64,000 nt of DNA, from positions 73,752,727 to 73,816,726 of the forward strand of contig BTPG01000006.1 of the NCBI GenBank assembly GCA_036245525.1, read 5' to 3'. Both the position numbers and the translations under genes were made by a program. Every line of letters begins with the position of its first letter. Position 1 is the stretch's first letter. A model generated the notes under the pieces. That model was not told the origin of the DNA, searched no databases, and was given only the letters and a program-made list of their open reading frames with translations. This DNA is from Semisulcospira habei (taxonomy: Eukaryota > Mollusca > Gastropoda > Semisulcospiridae). Of this stretch, positions 43,455-57,248 are shown one piece after another.

Positions 43455-43893
43455 CGGGCCGTGGCGCAGTGGTTAAGGCGCTGCCACCAATGCTAAAGGT
43501 TCGAGGTTCGAAAACGGGTTCCGGTCGGCGTCGGACTTTTCTCCTCTAGTAAGTGTCACCGTTAATTCGGGCGGAACGTCGGGGGTTCTTTCTTCAGGTA
43601 CTCCGGTTCTTCCACCCCACCCCCCCCCCCCACCCCCCAACTCACTTTGGTACCGGTATCAGGCCACACAATTTCAAATACAAGCGATCAAAATTTCTGA
43701 AACTTCAGTAGCTGAGCTGACCCTTCGCACCACGCAAATGTCCTGTGTTTGTCTTGTACTGTGTTTGTCTCCAGAGTAAAATCCGTGTTTCATCTGAGCG
43801 TACGTGTTGGGTTTCAGTTCGCGGCGCTTTGAGTCGATTCGCAAAAAAAATTGAGAAAAAGCGCCTATTTTATGCCGTTATTATTATTATTAT
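43455..43893 (+). mobile_element. tRNA-derived SINE, second copy
   Basis: Head GGGCCGTGGCGCAGTGGTTA and a damaged B box (GAGGTTCGAAAAC). The body is collinear with 38916-39332. The tail is AAAAAGCGCCTATTTTATGC plus (ATT)n. A C-run is expanded at 43618-43640. Confidence 0.85.
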
Positions 43894-44859
43894 GTCTACC
43901 ATATTGTTTGGAGCTCACATCTTTTAGGAACATTCAGGGTTGTTCATATTTTTAGGCTTATTATACTGATCCATTTCCCTCCTCTCTAAGCCAACTCCTG
44001 ATCAACACAAAAGTCGGCGCACACAAATAGACACACACTAGCACACAGAAATAAAGACGGACACACGGCGATTCCCGCAGTACTAACATTTGACGTAACA
44101 GAGAATCAACTTTGCAATTTTCTTGCTGATTTTCACGCCTAGGGCTTACTGGTCACAATTTGACCTAATCCTACCCCAGGGCCGGGACAAACAGCAGGCT
44201 TTTGCAAACACTGTTTATTAAAAATCATACGGGTATTAATGAGAAGATATTTTGTTTCGTAAAAGAAAAATTTAAGTTACGTTAGCTGTTTTACAAATGA
44301 CTCCTAAAAAGTGGTGCAGAACATTGTCTGATTTTCACACCTAGGGCATACATGTCACAATCGACCTAATCGTACCCGACAGCCGAGACAAACTGTAGGC
44401 TTATGTAAATACCGTATAGGAAAAAATCATGCGATTATTAATGAGAAGATTGGTGGGTTTTTATTTTCGTTAAAAAAAAAGATTTAATTGTTTTAAGATT
44501 AACCCATATTATTCGTGAAATTAATCCCAAAAACGTGATAAAAAAATTAATACTTAATTATCACTCAAAAAGTTCTAGAGGAACAATGCTTTTTAACGAA
44601 CTCATTCAATATGCCCCTTTATATCTAGCTATACGCAAAATGTCTAGTAAAAAAAAAAAAAAAAAAAAAAATTAGGCCTAAGGACTCCAGTGTGGATCAA
44701 CCGGTTTTTGTGAAACGGCAATTTTCTCGCCAATGAGCTTCTTAATCAAGAAATCGGAAAAAAGGTCCCGAGATAATTCTTTTAGGGACAATATCCTAAA
44801 ATGTCAAGCTTGTCCGTCCTCAAACGCGGGCTCTAGTCGCTGTCACATACACACGCACA
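43894..44859. other. No gene recognised; local tandem duplication
   Basis: Two diverged direct copies of about 230 bp start near 44120 and 44325. They share ATTTTCAC(G/A)CCTAGGGC, TCACAATTTGACCTAATC, CAAAC..GTAGGCTT and AATCAT.CG..TATTAATGAGA. A run of about 29 A lies at 44648-44671. No coding signal. Confidence 0.6.
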
Positions 44860-44887
44860 CACACACACACACACATGCGCTCTCGCG

Positions 44888-44950
<63 letters not shown>
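44860..44950. repeat. (CA)n microsatellite
   Basis: CA arrays interrupted by TGCGCTCTCGCGCGCGCG. Confidence 0.9.
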
Positions 44951-44952
<2 letters not shown>

Positions 44953-45118
44953 CGCCACGGCGCTTGGCGCCAAAAAACGTTCTCTAGCAAGGTTTACATT
45001 GCTAGGCGTGACGTCATTTTTATCGTGTTACTTCTTTGCCTAATTTCTGCGCCGCACGCCCAAAACGTCATGTGCATGCTCAAGAATGCGCTCCGACCCA
45101 GCCCCATTTCAAAGTCTA

Positions 45119-45286
45119 CCGTATTTTCAATACGGTAGACAAAAAGGCCACTGACTTTAAATCATTCACATTCAAGTCGGCAACGCTATACGACATTCAG
45201 CAGCTAGTGATGCGAGGCACCTGAAACCGTGGGCCGAGATAACATATTCGAGACGTGTTGCATACGGATACGCGGCTTTATGTGGT
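45119..45286. repeat. Hairpin, TTAA-type element remnant and PalD half
   Basis: TACCGTATTTTCAATACGGTA at 45117-45140 is a perfect hairpin. GCAACGCTATACGACATTCA to GATGCGAGGCACCT matches the right half of 7618-7734. ATTCGAGACGTGTTGC to GGATACGCGGC is the left half of a PalD element. Confidence 0.55.
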
Positions 45287-45364
45287 ACTTCCCAAATAAG
45301 TTTTTTTTTTTAAACATAGCATCCACGTATAGCATTTTTCTTTGTTTATTTCAGACAACAAGCC

Positions 45365-49769
<4,405 letters not shown>

Positions 49770-49805
49770 CTTCGCCCATCGTCCCTCGTACAGACAAACA
49801 TTACA

Positions 49806-49809
<4 letters not shown>

Positions 49810-49895
<86 letters not shown>

Positions 49896-50020
49896 GAGAG
49901 AGAGAGAGATGAACTGAAATGAAACTTTATTTTTCAAAGATAATGAAGAGGTACATGTTGACCTCGAGAGCTAGAGAGAGAGATTTGTTTGTTTGTTTGT
50001 TTGTTTGTTTGTTTGTTTGT
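49810..50020. repeat. (GA)n, LINE 3' trace and (GTTT)n after the gene
   Basis: GA array at 49810-49909 starts about 40 bp after the stop codon. TGAAATGAAACTTTATTTTT at 49915-49940 is a LINE 3' terminus like that at 16.4 kb. GTTT at 49986-50022. Confidence 0.8.
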
Positions 50021-50228
50021 TTTTGCCAAGGGCATTACTTCGTTGGACTGTATAGTATTCATGACTTTAAACAATCTACACAATATTACGTGCCAGTTGC
50101 ATGAGTATACTGTCTGACAGAACTGTGATCGTCACTCCCTTGTGCAAGCAGCCCCATGTCGTGTCGGTGACTGCGTGCACAAAGGGGTGAATTTATTTGT
50201 GTTTGTCTGGATGACTTTCTTTGAAAAT

Positions 50229-50640
50229 GTATGTTTTACCCCTACCCTGCCGAAAAAGGCAAATACGATCTATCTGCAAGAGACATAGATCGTCATGAGT
50301 CCCCGCAGTTGCGGAAGCTCATAAAGATCTATGCCTCTTGCTGACGCCATTTTGTATCCATGTTCCTTGTAAGGATGTGACCCTTCGGCGTTGAATTAAC
50401 TCATTCTACCCCAACACCAAAATCCTTAAATTTTGCCGTTGTCCTCTGAAGACTGCATTGCAATGCAGAACACAGATCGACCATGATAGTTCAAGGTTGA
50501 TGCCAGAATAGCTTGGCGCCCATAGGCGCCAAGCTATTCTGGCATCACCCTTGAACTATCATGGTCGATCCTTATCTTCCTGTGGTGTGTCTGGGGTAGA
50601 AGGAGTTAACAAGGATTTCATAACACAATCTGCGTCCTGT
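50229..50640. mobile_element. PalB element interrupted by a PalA element
   Basis: A PalB hairpin at 50278-50342 (GCAAGAGACATAGATCGTCA) and its right side (GCCATTTTGTATCCATGTTC, CGGCGTTGAA) are followed by a TTAA-bounded PalA at 50396-50609. The PalB tail then resumes (CAAGGATTTCATAACACAATCTG). Confidence 0.7.
50396..50609. mobile_element. PalA TTAA element, complete
   Basis: TTAACTCATTCTACCCCAAC to GGGGTAGAAGGAGTTAA, 214 bp, about 95% like 23249-23462 by eye and in the same orientation. Confidence 0.85.
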
Positions 50641-50867
50641 GGCAGGGTTGGGGGTAATGTCTTCTAGTGTATACTTGTCACTGCTGAGTCAGTCTTTGTG
50701 ATTTTCGATTATTTTTAATCGGTCTTTCTACTTTATATCTTTTTAATTACTGCAAGTGGATTTACAGCTGTGATGCTTTGATTATTGCTGTGGTTTTAGC
50801 ATTATACATCATTTTATTTATGTGTTTCTAAAGAACACTACCTCATCCAGTATCTTTCATGGGCCCA

Positions 50868-51165
50868 ACACATGGATACGCATGAGCCTCTTCAGTCGCG
50901 GGAGACTCATGTGAATCTGTGCCTCTTGCCTACTATACTTGTCCGTAGCTCTTCCTCATATTGAGGATGTTCAGTGTTTCGGTAAGACTGACATCTGTCT
51001 TGGTGCTGTTTGTACTATGTATGTTTTGACTGAAATGCTGTGCAGCTGATCAAATTCGCGTTGTTTGACCTCTTCACTGGGAATACCGCGCATCTGCAAG
51101 AGGTGTAGAACCTCATGGGCCCCCGCAGGTGCGGGGGCTCATGAGGTTCTACGCCTCTTTCTGGT
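50868..51165. repeat. Two PalB hairpins
   Basis: A worn hairpin lies at 50873-50931. A clean one lies at 51095-51160 (arms GCAAGAGGTGTAGAACCTCA against TGAGGTTCTACGCCTCTT). The second has G-C pairs where most copies have A-T (GTAG/CTAC). Confidence 0.75.
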
Positions 51166-51426
51166 CCCTCTTTGCATCTGTCCCTTGGACAGTTTCGGGT
51201 CTTTAGCGTTTAAGTTAAAATGCAGGTGAGGAATCCTTTTTTAAGTTATCCTATTGACGCTGGGGCCGGTCAAGGGCACATGACTCGTTCATTGCATCGC
51301 TTTTTATTTCCTGATCGTAAAGAGATTATTGGTGGCCGCGTGTTAGCATATTTCCTGTTGGGTGATATCCATGTACATACTTTTGCCTTGAAACATTTTT
51401 GTGTCCATTGCTTTGTTTTCTTTTAC
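51166..51426. other. Nothing recognised
   Basis: No gene or repeat assigned. A 97-codon open frame starts at 51220 but has no recognisable family and runs into the next palindrome. Confidence 0.4.
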
Positions 51427-51520
51427 GCTTTTACCGTGATCGCTCACGGGCAGTGCCTGATAAGCTGGGCGCCTTCGAAGGCGTTAAGCTACCCAGACAC
51501 TGCTTTGGCTTGAGCTGTCA
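51427..51520. repeat. PalA-like diverged palindrome
   Basis: GTGATCGCTCACGGGCAGTG and TTGAGCTGTCACGG with CTGATAAGCTGGGCGCC against GGCGTTAAGCTACCCAG. Confidence 0.6.
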
Positions 51521-51649
51521 CGGCACTTTTGTATCAACTAGTCAGACATGATATGCTATTATGTCATGCCGTTGTTCCATGCTCTGTTCTCTAGGCGCCA
51601 TACTAGCCTTTATTTATAGAAAAGTAAAACTGGAAGCAGTTCGAATTCA

Positions 51650-51722
51650 AGTGTGCTGCTCCGTGATTTTGGACCTTACGGCTTCCAGCCGTAAGATCCA
51701 AAATTACAGAGCAGCACACAAA
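51650..51722. repeat. PalG hairpin
   Basis: GTGTGCTGCTCCGTGATTTT with GGACCTTACGGC, against GCCGTAAGATCCAAAATTAC plus AGAGCAGCACAC, meeting at TTCCA. Confidence 0.85.
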
Positions 51723-52000
51723 TTGCAGCTGTTGCAGCTTAGCTCACATTGTTGGATTGTTTAGTACAATTGGACGCACTTTCAATGTTATATATGTCAT
51801 TGATTATAATGGACCGCTGTAGAGCTCCACGCTTTACTAAGACTTATGAAAGAAAACCACGTTCTTCAAATCGCGTTCTTGAATACCATGTCACACATCG
51901 TGTAGTCGCTTGTTTACTCGAAATTTTCCGAGCAGCGCGTTGCCCAGCGGAACTGTACAGCGGTCAATAGTTCAGTGCTCGTTGTGCCATGAAATAACTG
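51723..52000. other. Nothing recognised
   Basis: No coding or repeat signature was identified. Confidence 0.4.
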
Positions 52001-52110
52001 TTAACACTTTTGCTGTCGGTAGCGACTTTCGTCGCGATGATTCCTGCAGATTCCTGTAGCAGTCTGCAGGTATCATCGCGACAAAATCATCCCTACCGAC
52101 CGCCAAATAC
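52001..52110. mobile_element. PalF TTAA element, decayed right end
   Basis: TTAACACTTTTGCTGTCGGT, inner TCGTCGCGATGATTCCTGCA against TGCAGGTATCATCGCGACA. An extra ATTCCTGTAGCAG lies at the centre. Confidence 0.7.
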
Positions 52111-52309
52111 CAGCGGAGCACCTTGCTTAGAGGCTGGCGCAGGACTAAGCTGGCCCATGCAACTGACCCCAACACTGTAATAGAGGGCATACACACTTTA
52201 CCTATGCCTCTTCGACAGTTTTGAAATGAATAAACGATAATCGTCAATTTATTTTTTTTTTAAGTGTGTCTTCAGTTTTGAGTACTTTTACGAGGTCAAA
52301 AGGTGATGG

Positions 52310-52504
52310 CCAATGTAAGGACAATCCCGAGAAAGAGAGAAACACACTAAGAAAGGATACGTGAAACACGAAACTGTGTTTATCTTATTCTTAAACGTGT
52401 TCCTTTATTTCTCTTGGAATTTTTTTTCTCACATAAGTACGTTTGTCACTTGTGTGCATGCGCGGGTGTGCGTGCGTATGTGCGCGTGCGTATGTGTGTG
52501 CCGC

Positions 52505-52543
<39 letters not shown>

Positions 52544-52560
52544 TTGTGCGTTAGCGCGTG
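52310..52560. repeat. PalH-like trace and (GT)n
   Basis: GAGAAAGAGAGAAACACACT at 52331 resembles the PalH arm. GT/GCGT repeats lie at 52450-52560. Confidence 0.5.
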
Positions 52561-52984
52561 CTATATGCATGCGTGCTTGTGAAATGGCGTGGGATGGGGT
52601 TGCTGATAGCACTGGAAAACAAAGATATCGCTATGACATTTGTAAATTCACAACTGCTTACTTCCAAAAGCACTACCTGAAAGAAAATGAAAAATAAAGA
52701 CAATGTATCAGAATTGAAGATATCGAAATACACGCATGAAAATAAAATAATGAGAAACACGTGTAATTTGTACAACACATCTCAACCAGCCTACTTCAGT
52801 ACACGTCAGTACATGTCAGCCGTATACTGCGTAATGGGCGATTATAGAGTTCCCCATGGAAACGCTATAACCGCCTATGATACGGTATACGTGGGACATT
52901 AACGTCAGTCAACATTCGTCATACGAAGAAAAGGTGACGTGTGAGGAGGTGAGATAAACAAGCGTCATACACCCTGTCACGGTT

Positions 52985-53297
52985 AGGGTCCGAAATAGCT
53001 CAGGCGGTTAAGCGTCGGAGCAGGAGAGCGAAGGGAATCGCCGGGTCGTGGGTTCGAATCCCGTCCCGGCCCCGGTAGCTGGACTCACAATCCAGGGGAG
53101 AAAACGGATTTGTTTAATAGCATGTCCGTTGAAAGGTCCTGGTAAATCAAAGTGGCACAGTTGGAGTGCGCCTGAGTTGATCAGTGTTTAGGTCGTACTT
53201 CATAGGCAATAGATTTCCCTGTCCCCCATAACCCGCCCGTCAGGCCGTCCATGATCACCTCGGTGCTGTGGACGTTAAACCCGAACTAACCAACCAA
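52985..53297 (+). mobile_element. tRNA-derived SINE with target duplication
   Basis: The head has an A box, TAGCTCAGGCGGTTAAGCG (52996-53014), and a canonical B box, GGGTTCGAATCCCG (53050-53063). The body of about 240 bp ends GGACGTTAAACCCGAACTAA plus (CCAA)n. CCTGTCACGGTT flanks it on both sides (52973-52984 and 53298-53309). It is distinct from the SINE at 38.9 kb in both head and tail. Probably full length. Confidence 0.85.
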
Positions 53298-53324
53298 CCT
53301 GTCACGGTTCTTTTCGTCTGTCTG

Positions 53325-53602
53325 CAGGACTCATAGATCCTCATGAGCCCACGCAGCGGTTGTCATCCATCTGCAAGAGGCACAGATCCTCATGAGCCCC
53401 CGCATTCTGCGGGGGCTCATGAGGATCTGTACCTCTTGCAAAGTTATTTCAACACTATTGTTTGCGTAAAGGTCCATTGGATTGTCACGTTACGAAGATT
53501 CTGTCTTCCACACCAGTTCTGATTTTGAGGGTGTTTCTGCCTGAGGCATAGATCGTCATGTGCGCCTGCAGTCTGCGGTGGGTACGTCAGGATGCATGCC
53601 TC
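53325..53602. repeat. Three PalB hairpins, one clean
   Basis: A broken left arm at 53325-53355 is followed by a clean hairpin at 53372-53440. In the clean copy CACAGATCC pairs with GGATCTGTAC, so C-G pairs replace the usual T-A. A worn copy lies at 53543-53602. Confidence 0.75.
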
Positions 53603-54002
53603 TTAGCATTGCCATTTATTCACGTGTTCCTCTGTCGGACGAGGTCCCTAGGGGTTCATTCTGAGACGGCTCGTCACTGTCTCTCAGCGCACGCCTTGTC
53701 ATTTATTAGATTGTAACACTCCCTCCCTCCCCCTCCCCACCAATCCCCCTCCCCTCCACCCTTCTCTCCTCCCCCCACCCCATCCCCCAGCAACCTCCAA
53801 TGCTCCTCCCCGTTCCTTTCTCTTTACATTGTCTACCTATGCCTTTCCCGTATACTCTGTCTTTTCCGTTATGTCATTATTTGTCCTTTAGAATGGGACA
53901 AGTTCGTCGCAATTTTTCTCTTCATGAAAGGCTAGTCCGCAACAACAAAAAACACATACTTTTCCAACTCTGCCTTGAAACTCAAAGCAAAATATGGATG
54001 GA
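53603..54002. other. C-rich tract, nothing recognised
   Basis: CCCTCCC and CCCACCC-rich DNA at 53718-53800. No coding signal. Confidence 0.4.
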
Positions 54003-54400
54003 CTATGTCAGTTCAAGGGTGGTGCCAGAATTGCTTGGCGCCTATCGGCGCCTAGCTATTCTGACACCACCCTTGAACGATTTTACTCAATCTTGAACAG
54101 TAATGTATATACATCAAAGCGAATGCGATTATCAACAGTCAACGCTGTTTGACTCCTGAAATAAAAATGACATATCTTTTACTTGGTGAGCAAAAGATTA
54201 TGGGCCCGACATCGGCCCGAAACATTTTGCTCACTGTGTTTGATTCTGAACCCTTAAAAACCCTAAAAATTCCGTCACTACTCCCAAGAAAGTTACGTAA
54301 GGTACAGCAGACAAGCCGTAATGAGACAGGCCGATTCTTTAAGTGAAGTGATGCATACCTCTTCAAGTGAAGCATTCATCCTCATGGGCTTCCATAAGCT
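54003..54400. repeat. PalA core, PalE-like hairpin and PalB trace
   Basis: PalA core GTTCAAGGGTGGTGCCAGAA and complement at 54010-54077. TGAGCAAAAGATTATGGGCC against CGAAACATTTTGCTCACTG at 54186-54238 is a PalE relative. GCATTCATCCTCATGGGC at 54370 is a PalB trace. Confidence 0.6.
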
Positions 54401-54589
54401 GCGCAGACATGCGCATGCATCGTGAATCAGTCACTCGTTGACTCTGTTTACATCTGTGTACCTCACGTACATCTGTGTACCTCACGTACCTCACCGCCGG
54501 GGGACTTGATCTGACTTATGTCTTTAAAACAGATGCAGAATAAAACCCGTAGAATCAACCTGCATTAAGAAAAGAACTAAACAATGCGG

Positions 54590-54665
54590 CAAGCAAGAGG
54601 CATAGACCCACATGAGCCCCCGCAGTTGCGGGGGCTCATGCGGGTCTATGCCTCTTGCAGTTGGG
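54590..54665. repeat. PalB hairpin with paired variant
   Basis: GCAAGAGGCATAGACCCACA and TGCGGGTCTATGCCTCTTGC with GAGCCCCCGCA inner arms. ACCC/GGGT replaces the usual ATCC/GGAT on both arms. Confidence 0.85.
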
Positions 54666-55048
54666 TTTCTCTTCGTCCTGGCAGTAAATGAGTTATGTCC
54701 ATGTCCAGGAAAGGTCTCTGGTTCGCTACATATTCATCTGTGTTATTCAAAGGGGCGAGGTATTTAGGCGTTCACACAAACGTTTCTGATGGGTGATGTG
54801 GAGACAGCGTTGTGACATCGTCACAATCTTCCATAGGCGCCCCTTACGTGCACGTTGATGTGATCTAATACAGTTGTGTAGGAAGCGAGGGAGCGAGGTA
54901 TGGACACAGCCTGGCCAAAGTATCCTTCGGCCGTACCTCCTTTTTCGAGCTGGGTCGAATTTCATCTTTATTAATGTGTAAAAATAGAGATAGGCCAAAC
55001 CGACCTCCTTTTCGACCAAATGTCAAGTTGCAGTAGATTCAGAGATCC
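54666..55048. other. Nothing recognised
   Basis: A minus-strand 90-codon frame (54747-55019) is Arg/Cys/His-rich but matches nothing I know. Confidence 0.35.
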
Positions 55049-55154
55049 TATACTGACGAGCAAAAGAAATTCGACACTTTCGGAACCATCGGAAATACTA
55101 AAGTGTTACCGATGGTTCCGAAAATGTCCCATATCATTAATTGCTCGTCAGTAT
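55049..55154. mobile_element. PalC mariner-type MITE
   Basis: TATACTGACGAGCAAAAGAA and TTGCTCGTCAGTATA. The arms meet at AATACTAAAGTGTTACC. Confidence 0.8.
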
Positions 55155-55206
55155 ACATACTATTTAGGATCTGCTGTGGAGTTCTTAATGAGCACCGAAA
55201 AGGTAA

Positions 55207-56227
55207 TAGTCCATAAGCTAGCCAGACCTACCGTGCACCCCCCCCCCCCCCACACACACACACACACACACACCCGCCCCCCCCCCCACATCCTCCCTCC
55301 CCCCCCCCCAAGTGCTCAATAAGATGGGTTTCAAAATGTACCTTGTTATGTCCTGATATGTTTAAGCCATGTTCCCCGAAAATCCTTAGGAACACACCAG
55401 AGATATAGCCGATGGCGCAAGGGTACCCCCATTTACGCTCTTCTCACATGCTAAAATGAGGTTGAGAAACATTTTTCTCTAAATAAATCAGAATTCATTC
55501 CAGAAGCCCAAATCAGGCAATATTATGTTAAAGCACACCTTCTGCATCCTCTGCAACAACAAAAAAAAAACAGAATGAAAAAATATTGAATCCGCTCTGG
55601 CTCACAGTGAAGGTGTGCACCCAGTAAATGGCCATTTCCGCGAAATCGCAAAAAAAAAGACAAAATAATGTGTCAGATGCCTTCAGACATTTTCTATAGC
55701 ACTGACAGTCCATTTTAAGGTTTACATCATTAAAACAGGATGTCACAATTATTATAAACTTAACTAAGTGATGCTGTGATTACTGTGAGAGCCACAGTGG
55801 TTGATTTTGTATCTCCCTACCCCCAAGTTTTAAAAATACACAAAATTAATTTTAAAAAATTGCTAAAGTTATTCCATTTTATTTTGACCTCTTTACCTAT
55901 TAAGTTTCAATAATGTGAGCCTAAAGTGCAAGAAAATAAGGAAAGTCGGCATCTTTTACCGTATGTTTGTGGTGAATGATAGCTTTTTCCCAATTAAAAT
56001 TGTCAAATTAGGAAATGTACGTTGTTTCGATGCCCTCAGAAATTTTGTATACAACTGATAGGTCTTTGTTAGGTTTTATTGGTTAGGATAAAGTACTACA
56101 GTTACTTCCAACCTGATTGTATGATGCTGTGATGCATTTAGAGACCACAGTGACTGAATTTGCTGCCCTACCCCCATTTTACCAGTACACAAAGGAACGC
56201 AAAATGATCATAAAAATTGCTTATGTC
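55207..56227. repeat. Long inverted repeat, left arm
   Basis: From TAGTCCATAAGCTAGCCAGA to AATTGCTTATGTC this matches the reverse complement of 61514-62645 along its length, with small indels and a diverged C-run. Within the arm, a unit of about 350-390 bp appears three times, more clearly for the inner two. Marker strings are TACCCCCATTT (55425), TACCCCCAAGTTT (55818) and TACCCCCATTTTACC (56168), each after an AGAG.CCACAGTG-like stretch, and GATGCC.TCAGA.ATTTT. No ORF lies in the arm. Confidence 0.9.
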
Positions 56228-56234
56228 ATATTTG

Positions 56235-57139
56235 CCGCCAGCTGGTAAGGAGAAGGAGGTAGTAGTGCTGTCTGCGCAACAGATGTACACGCCACTTCCT
56301 TCATTCCGCACTGCGTCTTGTGCGGTACCACAGCTGCTGTGAGGGTAGCGCTTGTGCATAATATCCAACGAATTGGCTTTGTGCAGTGCCGCGACCTTTG
56401 GCAAAGAGTCTTCGAACATTGTTTATTTTGTCTAGAAGGCTCTTTCGAGATCTCCAGGTATCTGAAGGGAGCTCTTCACACATCTTTGGGCTTGGTTTCA
56501 GGACATCAGTTTTAGCCCTTTGCAGGACCTTCAGTTGGCGGTTCAGACTTGGGCGTTTCTGACGGTTCTTGGTCTGCTTCTGTAGTCTTCCATGCTGTCG
56601 GTGTTTAGTAAGTCTCTTCATCCTGTGTGCTGTTCTGCGTTCCAGTGGCTCCAATGTCCTCCATTTCCTAAATTGGGGTGCTCCAGATGGCTCTAATAAT
56701 GTCACTGCATCATGAGAATGACCCATGTTCTGCATCTTGTCAAGCCTGGCTTTTTTTTGGTTTTGCAGGCAGTGTTTCATGTTGTCGATGTATCTTGGTA
56801 CCGCACTGCTGGTCTGACCGAGCAGGTGCTTGCTTGCGCCAGGATGCTGTAATTTGCGCCAATGTGGTCCCCACCAGTTTCTTCATCAAAGACTTTTTTC
56901 CGCATCTCTAGCTTCCATGGCTTTGATGTGAGGCCTCCACGTGAATCCAATAATGTATTTGTTGCCAGTAAAGTGTGCCTGTCTGTCTTTGGTACTGGAA
57001 GGTCTCCAGTTTCAAGGTGACCTCTTCCATCTGATTGAAAGAGATGGTCTAGCTCAGTTTGAGTGACAATCTTTCAGTCCAGTTGCTGACTCTATTGGCA
57101 GCATCCTGGATTCTGCAGGATGCTATTTCTTTATGATCT
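56235..57139 (-). pseudogene. RT-RNase H LINE fragment, C-terminal part
   Basis: Read on the minus strand, this continues the ORF broken at 61185. AADHKEIASCRIQDA and NWTERLSLKL are the RT thumb. After frameshifts come KARLDKMQNMGHS, LEPLERRTAHRMK and KNRQKRPSLNRQLK, then RNase H start-like AQDAVRNEGSGVYI and ADSTTTSFSLPAGG. These order like Jockey/I-type LINEs with a C-terminal RNase H. It stops abruptly where the inverted-repeat arm begins. Multiple stops; inactive. Confidence 0.75.
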
Positions 57140-57147
57140 GCTGCGCT
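57140..57147. repeat. 8-bp target-site duplication of the SINE-LINE chimera
   Basis: GCTGCGCT occurs here and at 61185-61192. Removing one copy and the insert restores the minus-strand RT frame as FAVWSAADHKEIAS. Confidence 0.85.
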
Positions 57148-57248
57148 GGGGAAGTGGCGGGGCGGGGAAGTGGCGCAGTGGTTAAGGCGTCTGCCTCCAA
57201 TGCCGGGTTCCGGCGTTGGATTTTTCTCCTCTGGTAAGTGTCACCGTC
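57148..57248 (+). mobile_element. SINE head fused to LINE 5' end
   Basis: GAAGTGGCGCAGTGGTTAAG, CTGCCTCCAATGC, GGGTTCCGGCGTTGGATTTT and TAAGTGTCACCGT match the 5' part of the SINE at 38916-39332. The B-box block (about 20 bp) is missing. The sequence then passes directly into the LINE 5' end GGGCAGTGGGCAG at 57249. Confidence 0.85.
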
